Shown: piece after piece, positions 51,873 to 60,014 of the stretch
Numbering within the stretch: the stretch's first letter is position 1
How the letters are laid out: each line of letters begins with the position of its first letter
Assembly (NCBI GenBank): GCA_964637445.1
Contig: CAZWWS010000002.1
Span: forward strand, 1-64,000
Reading direction: 5' to 3'
From: M3 sp964637445
GTDB taxonomy: Bacteria > Bacteroidota > Bacteroidia > Bacteroidales > Muribaculaceae
Length of the DNA: 64,000 nucleotides
Position numbers and translations under genes: made by a program
Notes under the pieces: model-generated
What the model saw: the letters and a program-made list of their open reading frames with translations, nothing else
The model's database searches: none
What the model was told of the DNA's origin: nothing

Positions 51873-52738
51873 GAATAGCCATCTTCGGAAATAGCTATCA
51901 AGAGGCGCATATCGAAGCCTTGACGCGTTTTTTTGAACGATTGAACGAGTTTAACGTCTGGCTTATGATGGAGGAATCTTTTCACAATTATCTGTGTAAG
52001 GTGCTTCCTACCCCACCTCGCGTCTACGACATAATCCACGACCACGACTTTTCGGCGGCACTCGCCATCAGTTTCGGAGGTGATGGCACATTCTTGCATA
52101 CTGCTCAATGGGTGGGTGAAAAAGAGATACCGATTCTCGGTATCAACACCGGTCACTTAGGTTATTTGGCCGATGCGCGCTTGGAAAATACCGATGCTCT
52201 CATCGATGACTTGCTCAACGAGCGATTTAAGATCGAACGACGCGCGCTTATTGAAGCTCGCTGCGTGGAAGAGACCATCGACACTTGGCCTTATGCACTC
52301 AACGAAATAGCAATTTTGAAGCAGGACACTGCCTCAATGATAAATATTCACACCACAATCACCGGAACGGAACTCACGACTTACGTTGCCGATGGACTTA
52401 TCGTATCGACACCTACCGGTTCGACCGGCTACAACCTATCGATCGGAGGACCTATCATAGAGCCAACTGCTCCATGCTGGGCTGTATCCCCAATCGCAGC
52501 CCATTCGTTGACGATGCGTCCGCTGGTAGTGAGCAACGACAGCATTCTATCGCTCACCACAACTTCGCGGTCGGCTTCATACCGACTGAGTATCGACGGC
52601 CGCTCGGTGACGCTGCCACAAGGCTCTACAATCACCCTCAACCGCGCACCATTCTGCATTCGCGTTGTGCAACGCCTCGATCACCATTTTGCCGACACGC
52701 TGCGCACGAAACTCTTGTGGGGTATCGATAAACGATAA
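51869..52738 (+). CDS. nadK: NAD kinase
   Basis: Phosphorylates NAD to NADP. The 289-residue enzyme has GGDGTFLHTA (the GGDG motif near residue 70), GINTGHLGYLAD, NE-type ALNEIAILK, and the NAD-binding STPTGSTGYNLSIGGPI. It starts at ATG 51869 overlapping the CBS protein's stop. nadB at 20391-21971 belongs to the same pathway but is not linked. Confidence 0.96.
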   Translation: MRIAIFGNSYQEAHIEALTRFFERLNEFNVWLMMEESFHNYLCKVLPTPPRVYDIIHDHDFSAALAISFGGDGTFLHTAQWVGEKEIPILGINTGHLGYLADARLENTDALIDDLLNERFKIERRALIEARCVEETIDTWPYALNEIAILKQDTASMINIHTTITGTELTTYVADGLIVSTPTGSTGYNLSIGGPIIEPTAPCWAVSPIAAHSLTMRPLVVSNDSILSLTTTSRSASYRLSIDGRSVTLPQGSTITLNRAPFCIRVVQRLDHHFADTLRTKLLWGIDKR

Positions 52739-52742
52739 CGAG

Positions 52743-53453
52743 ATGCTTGTTTCGGGACAAAAATTCCATCATCCGGAGGTGGGTGTTGTGCATCTGACTG
52801 TGATGAGCAACTCTCATTCCTACTCGATGAGGTGGTCGAAAGATTATCTCCGCATTTGTGTGCCGGCATCGGCCACAGCCGAGGATGTGTACCGCATCAT
52901 CGACCAAAACAAAGATGTGATATTAAAAAACAAGCCCTCGCTACGCTACAGCGTGGGGCAGACATTCCGGTTTTATAATCTATCCATACAGATCACTCAA
53001 CAGAAATTAAAGCCCGACAAAATCCTCGCACAGCTACGCGATGGCATAGGCACCATCGCGGTAGGTACAAATTGGGATATGAATGAGTCGGATACAACCG
53101 GAGCGATAAGCGATTTCATGTGTAAGATGGCTCAACGCATGGCCGCGAGCAGTTTGATACCGCGAGGCAAAGAGATTGCCGCCAAGCTCAACCTACAGCC
53201 CTCGGGATGGGAAATAAGCTCCGGACATCGCAAACTTGGGCATTGTACCACGAAAGGCATTATCTCGCTAAGCTACGTCTTGATGTTTCTTCCGCCGCAT
53301 CTGCTCGACTATATCATCTGCCACGAGCTTGCGCACTTGTCGGAGATGAATCACAGCAAAAAATTTCACGCCCTCTGCAATCAGTATTGCAACGGGCGCG
53401 AAAAAGAACTCATAGCCGAATTAAAGCGATTTAATTGGCCTATACTGAAATGA
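52743..53453 (+). CDS. YgjP-like (DUF45/WLM) zinc metallopeptidase
   Basis: A 236-residue M48-related YgjP-type protein: N-terminal part with YSMRWSKDYLRICVPASAT, then SGWEISSGHRKLGHCTTKG and the zinc site CHELAHLSEMNHSKKFH (HExxH plus the third His). Substrate unknown. ATG 52743 follows nadK by 4 bases; the longer open frame lies inside nadK. Its TGA and the deoC stop form the palindrome TGATCA at 53451-53456. Confidence 0.87.
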   Translation: MLVSGQKFHHPEVGVVHLTVMSNSHSYSMRWSKDYLRICVPASATAEDVYRIIDQNKDVILKNKPSLRYSVGQTFRFYNLSIQITQQKLKPDKILAQLRDGIGTIAVGTNWDMNESDTTGAISDFMCKMAQRMAASSLIPRGKEIAAKLNLQPSGWEISSGHRKLGHCTTKGIISLSYVLMFLPPHLLDYIICHELAHLSEMNHSKKFHALCNQYCNGREKELIAELKRFNWPILK

Positions 53454-54338
53454 TCAGAAGAATTTCACTTGCTCACCAAGGATGTCGCTGAGCAGATTAT
53501 TTGCAAGTCGGCTTGCACCGATGCGGAAATATTCGTTTGTCAGCCACTCTTGACCGAGCACTTCCTTGACGATGGTATAATACTTCACCGCATCCTCCGT
53601 GGTAGAAACACCGCCTGAGGCCTTAAATCCCACCATGGCACCGGTCTTTTCGTAATAGTCTTTGATACAGCTGCACATCACGTAGGCTGCCTCCAAAGTA
53701 GCACCCTCGTAGCCCTTGCCGGTGGATGTCTTTAAGAAATCGGCTCCGGAATAAAGCGAAAGGACTGATGCTTTCTTGATATTTTCGGCGGATTTAAGCG
53801 CGCCGGTTTCGAGAATCACTTTCAAACGGGCATGTCGACACGAGTGCTTGATTTCTTGTATCTCGTCGCAAAGGTCTTCGTAGTTCTCATCGAGAAACAA
53901 ACCGAGATTGAGCACGATGTCGATTTCATCGGCACCACCTTCGACAGCAAGAGCGGTCTCGGCAATCTTCACCTCAGGGAATGTCTGCGACGTGGGAAAT
54001 CCGCCCGACACACAAGCGATATCGACTTTAGAGACTTCCAACACCGAGCGCACCACAGGTGCAAAACATGGATAGACACATATTGCAGCTACATTAGGCA
54101 ATTCGGGATGCTCCTCGTCGAACGCATTCACACGCTCGGTAAATGCGGCTACCGATTGCTGAGTGTCGGTAGAATTGAGCGTGGTAAGGTCGATAGTGTT
54201 CAGCAAAAATTTGTGCACGTCGGGAGTATTATTCTCATCGTAATGCTTTGCGATGATTTCTTCAACGGCAGCTTTCACTTTTGCATCGTCGCTCGTCGCT
54301 CCACAAGCGGCAATCGCGTCATGATATTTGTCACTCAT
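53454..54338 (-). CDS. deoC: Deoxyribose-phosphate aldolase
   Basis: Splits 2-deoxyribose 5-phosphate to glyceraldehyde 3-phosphate and acetaldehyde in deoxynucleoside salvage. The 294-residue enzyme has the Schiff-base Lys region FLKTSTGKGYEGAT and the second Lys in MVGFKASGGVST, with DEIDIVLNLG before them. It is longer than E. coli DeoC (259) by an N-terminal helical part, as in other Bacteroidetes. It is the last gene of the ybeY-to-deoC block and has a promoter-like box just before it. Confidence 0.95.
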   Translation of the reverse strand: MSDKYHDAIAACGATSDDAKVKAAVEEIIAKHYDENNTPDVHKFLLNTIDLTTLNSTDTQQSVAAFTERVNAFDEEHPELPNVAAICVYPCFAPVVRSVLEVSKVDIACVSGGFPTSQTFPEVKIAETALAVEGGADEIDIVLNLGLFLDENYEDLCDEIQEIKHSCRHARLKVILETGALKSAENIKKASVLSLYSGADFLKTSTGKGYEGATLEAAYVMCSCIKDYYEKTGAMVGFKASGGVSTTEDAVKYYTIVKEVLGQEWLTNEYFRIGASRLANNLLSDILGEQVKFF

Positions 54339-54363
54339 AATTGTATTCCTTTTTTGTTTTTCG

Positions 54364-54371
54364 CAAATATA
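54364..54371 (-). promoter_or_regulatory. Probable promoter, -7 element, deoC
   Basis: On the minus strand this is TATATTTG (TAnnTTTG), 25 bases upstream of the deoC ATG, inside the 51-base gap after the MazG-like gene. Confidence 0.5.
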
Positions 54372-54389
54372 GCGTTTTTATTCGAGATT

Positions 54390-54731
54390 TCAGTGGAGCT
54401 TGGGATTGTTTTGATGGCGAGTGATGTCGCGAGAGGTCTTTTTGTCGATATTTCGCTGCAAAGCCTCCGTGAGGTCGACACCTGTCTGATTGGCTATCGC
54501 CAAGGTAACCCAAAGCAAATCGGCCAACTCGTCGGAAAGATCGTCGCTCTCCCCTTCCTTAAACGATTGGTCGCCATATCTTCGAGCCATAATGCGAGCC
54601 ACCTCGCCTACTTCTTCTGTCAGAACCGCCATATTGGTAAGCGGCGAGAAATATCGCACACCGACTGTGGTGATCCACTCATCGACCATCTTCTGCGCAG
54701 AGCGCAACGTAATGTCTTCGGTCATAATCAT
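54390..54731 (-). CDS. MazG-like nucleotide pyrophosphohydrolase
   Basis: A 113-residue all-helical protein of the MazG/dCTP-pyrophosphatase-like type. The metal-binding pattern is visible as LTEEVGEVARI (ExxE) and DELADLLWVTLAIAN (ExxD). It probably removes non-canonical nucleoside triphosphates. The ATG at 54731 overlaps the dtd stop by four bases (ATGA), which supports this start over the ATG two codons later. Confidence 0.88.
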   Translation of the reverse strand: MIMTEDITLRSAQKMVDEWITTVGVRYFSPLTNMAVLTEEVGEVARIMARRYGDQSFKEGESDDLSDELADLLWVTLAIANQTGVDLTEALQRNIDKKTSRDITRHQNNPKLH

Positions 54732-55180
54732 TCTCTTAATTTTGAATCGATAACTATCGTCACCGGCCCGTCATTGACCAATGCTACCTTCATATCGGCT
54801 CCAAAAACACCTTGCGCCACCTGACGGCCGAGCGCCTCAGCCACCAATTGGCAATAGGTCTGATAGAGCGGAATGGCAGTGTCGTGTCCGGCAGCACGGA
54901 TATACGACGGGCGATTGCCCTTGCGAGTAGATGCGGTAAGTGTAAACTGACTTACGGCAAGCACCTCTCCCGACACATCGATAACCGAGCGATTCATCAC
55001 GCCCTCATCGTCGGGAAAAATACGCATCGCGACGGTCTTGGCGGCAAGCCACCGCGCATCATCGACAGTATCACCATGCTCCACCCCTACAAGCACCATC
55101 AGCCCCGTGGCAATCGAGCTGTGGAGCGTTCCGCCTATTGTGACCGAAGCCTCGGTCACTCGTTGTATTACAAGTCGCAT
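54728..55180 (-). CDS. dtd: D-aminoacyl-tRNA deacylase
   Basis: Removes D-amino acids (and glycine from tRNA-Ala) from mischarged tRNAs. The 150-residue protein begins MRLVIQRVTEASVTIGG, has LAVSQFTLTAS with the SQFTL active-site motif and NDGPVTIVID (the GP motif) at the end, all DTD1 hallmarks. It lies 7 bases after uvrC. Confidence 0.96.
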   Translation of the reverse strand: MRLVIQRVTEASVTIGGTLHSSIATGLMVLVGVEHGDTVDDARWLAAKTVAMRIFPDDEGVMNRSVIDVSGEVLAVSQFTLTASTRKGNRPSYIRAAGHDTAIPLYQTYCQLVAEALGRQVAQGVFGADMKVALVNDGPVTIVIDSKLRE

Positions 55181-55187
55181 ATTTAGT

Positions 55188-57014
55188 CTATGTTGTTTGT
55201 TGATTTTCTGTATGCAGAGCGTCGTACACCACTTTTGCTTTTGCCGGTCCTACGACCTCGGATATTTGTTCCAAAGCAGCCTCGCGTAGTCGCTTCACGC
55301 TCTTAAACCTCTGAAGCAGAGCCACTTGCGTCTTTTCGCCGATCCCTTTTACAGAATCTAAAGCGCTGACAGTCTGCGACTTACTGCGACGATTGCGGTG
55401 ATGAGTTATACCGAATCGGTGAGCCTCGTCGCGCAAATGCTGCACAACGCGCAGAGATTCCGAATTTTTATCGATATAAAGCGGCACACTATCGCCGGGG
55501 AAATATATCTCTTCCAATCTCTTTGCAATGCCCACCACAGCTATCACGCCACGCAATCCCATCTCGTCGAGAGCCTCCACGGCAGAGCTTAACTGCCCCT
55601 TGCCGCCATCGACTACAATGAGCTGAGGCAATCCTTGCCCCTCCTCCATCAGTCGGGTATAGCGTCGCGTGAGAACCTCCTTCATCGAGGCAAAGTCGTT
55701 GGGACCTTCCACCGTCTTGATATTGAAATGGCGGTAATCGCGCTTCGATGGTTTGGCATTGCGGAAAACGACGCACGACGCCACCGGGTTTGTCCCTTGG
55801 ATATTTGAGTTGTCAAAACACTCGATATGTCGAGGCAATTGGGAAAGGCGAAAATCGGCTTTCATGCGCTGGAGCGTACGCTCCATGCGCTCCTCCGGAT
55901 TGTTCTTTTCCATGCGTTTGAGAGCATCGACTTTGTGCTGCCGGGCGTTGTGTGTCGACACTTCCAGGAGTTTCTTTTTGTCGCCACGTTGCGGCACTAT
56001 AAATTCCACATTCGGGAACTCCACATCAGGTACGACAGGCACTACCACCTCGCGATATTCCACTCCAAGGCTGCGAGCTATCTCACCCATGGCATAGCCT
56101 AATAGTTCGGCTTGCGGTTCGTCCAATCGACGCTTATATTCGAGAGTAATACACCTCACAATAGAGCCGGCTCGCACGTGCATATAGTTAATGTAAACGT
56201 CGCGATCATCGTCCTCGATACCAAACACATCGACATTGTTGACCGTTTGGCTCACGATAACACTCTTTGCTCGATAACGCTCGATAAGCTGATATTTCTC
56301 TTTCAGCTCCTGAGCTTCCTCAAAGCGCAACTCCATAGCCAGCCGCTCCATCCCGGAGCGAAGATATTGCAACAGCTCCTCAGTGTCGCCTCGGAGTACC
56401 TGCTTTATGCGTTCGATATTGGCACAATATTCCTCCATCGGCACCAAACCGCGACAACAGCCGGCACAATTTTTTATGTGGTATTCCAGGCATAGCCTCC
56501 CCTTACCTTGCGCGATATAATCGGGCGTGATGGCATGACGACATCGACGCAACGGGTACAATTGATGTATCAACTCCAACACCGTGCGCGCCACACTCAC
56601 CGAAGTGTAGGGCCCGAAATAGCGCGAGCCGTCTTTGACGCGATTGCGCGTCATAAACACTCGCGGATAATGCTCTGCAGTGACACATATCCACGGATAA
56701 GTTTTATCGTCTTTAAGGAGCACATTGTAGCGCGGCTTATACTCCTTGATGAGCGAATCTTCGAGATTGAGAGCATCCTCTTCGGTGGGCACCACGATAT
56801 AGCGCATATCAACGATGGCGCGCACCAACAGATTGGTCTTCATCGAATCGTGTACACGATTGAAGTAGGACGACACACGTCGCTTAAGATTTTTAGCCTT
56901 ACCTACATATATCACCACCCCCTCGGCATTGTAGTACATATACACACCGGGGGTGTCGGGAAGCATCGAAATCTTCTCCTTCAGCGCTTCGGATTTTTCG
57001 TGCGTTAGAGCCAA
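55188..57014 (-). CDS. uvrC: Excinuclease ABC subunit C
   Basis: Dual-incision nuclease of nucleotide excision repair. The 608-residue protein has the N-terminal GIY-YIG nuclease (PGVYMYYNAEGVVIYVGKAK, KRRVSSYF), a UVR/UvrB-binding motif near 205-240, a central Cys-containing region, the RNase H-like second nuclease (IECFDNSNIQGTNPVASCVVF, LIVVDGGKGQLSSA) and a C-terminal helix-hairpin-helix. Length is typical. It lies 3 bases after apt. Confidence 0.96.
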   Translation of the reverse strand: MALTHEKSEALKEKISMLPDTPGVYMYYNAEGVVIYVGKAKNLKRRVSSYFNRVHDSMKTNLLVRAIVDMRYIVVPTEEDALNLEDSLIKEYKPRYNVLLKDDKTYPWICVTAEHYPRVFMTRNRVKDGSRYFGPYTSVSVARTVLELIHQLYPLRRCRHAITPDYIAQGKGRLCLEYHIKNCAGCCRGLVPMEEYCANIERIKQVLRGDTEELLQYLRSGMERLAMELRFEEAQELKEKYQLIERYRAKSVIVSQTVNNVDVFGIEDDDRDVYINYMHVRAGSIVRCITLEYKRRLDEPQAELLGYAMGEIARSLGVEYREVVVPVVPDVEFPNVEFIVPQRGDKKKLLEVSTHNARQHKVDALKRMEKNNPEERMERTLQRMKADFRLSQLPRHIECFDNSNIQGTNPVASCVVFRNAKPSKRDYRHFNIKTVEGPNDFASMKEVLTRRYTRLMEEGQGLPQLIVVDGGKGQLSSAVEALDEMGLRGVIAVVGIAKRLEEIYFPGDSVPLYIDKNSESLRVVQHLRDEAHRFGITHHRNRRSKSQTVSALDSVKGIGEKTQVALLQRFKSVKRLREAALEQISEVVGPAKAKVVYDALHTENQQTT

Positions 57015-57017
57015 CTT

Positions 57018-57536
57018 CTAATAAGTAATCAGCGCCGACACCTCAGCTTCGGCAGGCAGATGCCGGCGTCCATTCAAGAAGCTTAATTCGACGATAAAAT
57101 TGATATAAATCTTCTTTGGGTTCATACTTTTCACAAGCTCATACGCAGCAGCCATAGTGCCACCGGTAGCAAGCACATCATCGTGTATCACCACCACATC
57201 ATCGGGACCGATTGCATCGCGATGAATCTCGATTGTGTCCTTTCCGTATTCCTTGTCGTAGGATGCTTGTATGGTGTCGGCAGGCAATTTACCCGGCTTG
57301 CGAATGGGAACAAAACCCGCACCAAGTTCAAAGGCAAGAATGCTACCACCGATAAAGCCACGCGACTCGATGCCCACGACCTTAGTCACACCCTTGTCGC
57401 GATAGAGCTGAGAGAGATCCCATCCTACGATGTGAAGCGCACGCGGATCCTTAAACACCGTGGTAAGATCTTTGAACACTACACCCTTTTGAGGGAAGTC
57501 GTAGACGTCACGAATTTTCGACTTAACGTATTCCAT
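57018..57536 (-). CDS. apt: Adenine phosphoribosyltransferase
   Basis: Salvages adenine to AMP. The 172-residue enzyme has IRDVYDFPQKGVVFKDLTT at the start, VVGIESRGFIGGSILA and the PRPP-binding VVVIHDDVLATGGTM. It is complete. The 68-base gap upstream (to mnmG) carries the parS palindrome. Confidence 0.95.
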   Translation of the reverse strand: MEYVKSKIRDVYDFPQKGVVFKDLTTVFKDPRALHIVGWDLSQLYRDKGVTKVVGIESRGFIGGSILAFELGAGFVPIRKPGKLPADTIQASYDKEYGKDTIEIHRDAIGPDDVVVIHDDVLATGGTMAAAYELVKSMNPKKIYINFIVELSFLNGRRHLPAEAEVSALITY

Positions 57537-57577
57537 TGTTATCCGTTTTAAGTTATTGATATTTCGATAGTTTCTTT

Positions 57578-57593
57578 TGTTTCACGTGAAACA
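57578..57593. other. parS-type ParB binding site
   Basis: The 16-base perfect palindrome TGTTTCACGTGAAACA is the consensus chromosomal parS site of ParB. It lies in the mnmG-apt gap. No second copy was seen in the window. ParB-parS nucleates segregation complexes, mostly near the replication origin; an origin-near position is inferred and parAB are not in the window. Confidence 0.85.
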
Positions 57594-57604
57594 ATTCTAT
57601 TATT

Positions 57605-59482
57605 TCATCTTCCTATTAAGAGCAGCAAAATATTGATGTCGCTCGGAGAGATACCGGGGATACGCGAGGCTTGAGCCACAGTCTCGGGATTGATTTTTTC
57701 GAGCTTCTGACGCGCCTCAGTGGAGAGTTGCTTTATCTCCGAATAATTAATTTTGCCGGCGATCCTCACATCTTCGAGGCGACGAATCTTGTTGGCAATG
57801 AGACGCTCGCGATCGATATATCCTTGATACTTGATAAGAATCTCGGCAGCCTCAATGATCTCCTCGCGGCGCTCAACTTCCAACTTATCGAGTTCTTCAG
57901 CCAACGCTTGAATGTGGGGAGCAAGCATATTAATCGAAAGTTGCGGACGGAGTATGAGGTCGTATAGGCGTACGCCTTGTTTAAGCGGAGTAGTACCCAA
58001 CTGTTCAAGAGCAGGATTTATCAGCGCAGCTTTTATAGAGAAATTGCGGGCAAATTCCACCAATCGGTCGCGCTGAGCGCGCTTCGATTCCATGAAACGA
58101 TAGCGTTCTTCAGAAGCCAAACCAATCTCATAGGCACGCGGAGTGAGACGCATATCAGCATCATCTTGACGGAGCAAAATACGATATTCGGCACGAGAGG
58201 TAAACATACGATAAGGCTCATCGACCCCTTTGGTCACGAGGTCGTCGATAAGCACCCCGATATAAGCCTCATCGCGATTAAGCACAAACGCCCCCCGATC
58301 CTGCACCTTGAGAGCTGCATTTATTCCAGCAATCAAACCCTGCCCTGCAGCCTCCTCATATCCGGTTGTACCATTTACCTGACCGGCGAAGAACAGACCT
58401 TCGAGACGCTTGGTTTCGAGTGTATGGTGAAGCTGCGTCGGGTCGAAAAAATCATATTCGATAGCGTAGCCGGGGCGGTAGATTTGCACTTCACTGAGCG
58501 CGGGAACACTCTGCAAAGCCTCAATCTGAATGTCGATCGGAAGCGACGAAGAGAAGCCATTGAGATAAAATTCCTGAGTATCTTCGCCCTCAGGTTCCAA
58601 AAACAATTGATGCTCCTGCTTGTCGGCAAAAGTAACAATTTTAGTTTCGATGCTTGGACAATAGCGAGGTCCTATGCTCTGAATCTGTCCGTTGTAGAGA
58701 GGAGAGTCGGGCAATCCGCGACGCAGTATTTCGTGGGTGGTAGGATTGGTGTAGACGGTATAGCATGGGCGACTTTTGAGTCGACGCTTTACTGATGGCA
58801 GATATGAGAATTGATGAAAATCATCTTCCCCCTCTTGAGGTGTGGTCAATTCCCACTTCACACTACGCCCATCTATACGAACAGGTGTACCGGTCTTCAT
58901 GCGAGCCGTATCAAATCCGAGTTCTTTGAGTTGTTCTGTCACACCATAAGAGGCCGGCTCTGAAACACGTCCTCCGGCTATCTGAACGCGCCCGATATGC
59001 ATCAATCCATTGAGGAACGTGCCTGCGGTAAGCACTACGGCTTTTGCGCGAAACTCGACTCCAAGAGCGGTTTTCACACCACAAAGCACCTCATTTTCAA
59101 TCACGAGAGACGTCACAGAGTCTTGCCACATCGATAGATTCGGGGTATTTTCGAGCTCATGACGCCAACGCGCACTAAACTTCATGCGGTCGCTTTGAGC
59201 GCGCGGACTCCACATAGCAGGGCCTTTAGAGCGATTGAGCATACGAAATTGGATGGCAGTTTCGTCGGTAACAACACCCATCATACCACCTAAAGCATCA
59301 ATTTCGCGCACGATTTGACCTTTGGCAATCCCCCCGACAGCAGGGTTACAGCTCATTTGAGCTATTTTGTTCATGTCGATAGTAATCAAGAGCGTATCAG
59401 CCCCCAAACGAGCCGATGCAGAAGCCGCTTCACAGCCGGCATGTCCGGCGCCGATAACTATCACGTCATACTGAAATTTCAT
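57605..59482 (-). CDS. mnmG: tRNA uridine 5-carboxymethylaminomethyl modification enzyme MnmG (GidA)
   Basis: With MnmE, adds the cmnm5 group to wobble uridines. The 625-residue FAD protein begins YDVIVIGAGHAGCEAASASARLG, has MSCNPAVGGIAKGQIVREID and the catalytic Cys block near 270-285 (SIGPRYCPSIETKIV), and a C-terminal helical domain that binds MnmE and tRNA. Length is typical. It follows ybeY by 37 bases. Confidence 0.97.
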   Translation of the reverse strand: MKFQYDVIVIGAGHAGCEAASASARLGADTLLITIDMNKIAQMSCNPAVGGIAKGQIVREIDALGGMMGVVTDETAIQFRMLNRSKGPAMWSPRAQSDRMKFSARWRHELENTPNLSMWQDSVTSLVIENEVLCGVKTALGVEFRAKAVVLTAGTFLNGLMHIGRVQIAGGRVSEPASYGVTEQLKELGFDTARMKTGTPVRIDGRSVKWELTTPQEGEDDFHQFSYLPSVKRRLKSRPCYTVYTNPTTHEILRRGLPDSPLYNGQIQSIGPRYCPSIETKIVTFADKQEHQLFLEPEGEDTQEFYLNGFSSSLPIDIQIEALQSVPALSEVQIYRPGYAIEYDFFDPTQLHHTLETKRLEGLFFAGQVNGTTGYEEAAGQGLIAGINAALKVQDRGAFVLNRDEAYIGVLIDDLVTKGVDEPYRMFTSRAEYRILLRQDDADMRLTPRAYEIGLASEERYRFMESKRAQRDRLVEFARNFSIKAALINPALEQLGTTPLKQGVRLYDLILRPQLSINMLAPHIQALAEELDKLEVERREEIIEAAEILIKYQGYIDRERLIANKIRRLEDVRIAGKINYSEIKQLSTEARQKLEKINPETVAQASRIPGISPSDINILLLLIGR

Positions 59483-59519
59483 ATCGTATTAATTGATTTT
59501 TCTAAAAACACAGGAGGCT

Positions 59520-59948
59520 TTACTGAGCCAAAAGGGCAAGCGCACGATCCTCGTTTTGCTCCATAATTTCGCGCTCGCCGGGTCCTTTGTCGTTGATACC
59601 ACATAGGTGCAACACACCATGAATTATGACACGACGGAGCTCTTGCTCGTAGGTACAACCAAGCATCTCGGCATTCGAGCGCACAGTATCAAGCGATATA
59701 AACATATCACCGCTTATCATACGCCGACGCGAATAGTCGAACGTAATAATATCGGTGTAATAATCGTGCTGAAGGAACTGACGATTTACCTCAAGAATCT
59801 TTTCATCGTCGCAAAAGATGTAGACCAACGCCCCCACTATCCTATCGTGGGAAGCCGCCACACGTTCTATCCATGAAGCGAACAGCTCGGTATCAATCTC
59901 CGGGAGAGCCACGCCATCGCTTGTCCAATCAATTCTTGTCATTTTCAA
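59520..59948 (-). CDS. ybeY: Endoribonuclease YbeY
   Basis: Single-strand RNase of rRNA maturation and quality control. The 142-residue protein has DIITFDY (substrate side) and the metal site HGVLHLCGINDKGPGEREIM. In the canonical HGxLHLxGYDH motif the third ligand is His; here the position is Asp (IND), a change seen in other Bacteroidetes, so metal binding may differ. It opens the block ybeY-mnmG-apt-uvrC-dtd-MazG-deoC. Confidence 0.9.
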   Translation of the reverse strand: MKMTRIDWTSDGVALPEIDTELFASWIERVAASHDRIVGALVYIFCDDEKILEVNRQFLQHDYYTDIITFDYSRRRMISGDMFISLDTVRSNAEMLGCTYEQELRRVIIHGVLHLCGINDKGPGEREIMEQNEDRALALLAQ

Positions 59949-59965
59949 GAGCTATAAGTTACACG

Positions 59966-59997
59966 CAAAATTAGTGAAATTCGCGTGATATAGCAAT
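59966..59997 (-). promoter_or_regulatory. Promoter of the ybeY-mnmG block
   Basis: On the minus strand: ATTG (59997-59994), 20-base spacer, TAATTTTG (59973-59966). The ybeY ATG is 17 bases beyond the -7 box. Confidence 0.75.
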
Positions 59998-60014
59998 AGC
60001 GCAGAGAGTAATTT

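Noticed and set aside
53451..53456. Palindrome TGATCA at the convergent stops of the metallopeptidase gene and deoC
   Set aside because: It follows directly from two abutting TGA codons; no regulatory meaning is needed.
53832..54824. 330-codon plus-strand frame across deoC, the MazG-like gene and dtd
   Set aside because: It crosses three conserved minus-strand genes and shows no domain; a composition artefact.
57977..58795. 272-codon plus-strand frame opposite mnmG
   Set aside because: Antisense shadow of mnmG without conserved features.
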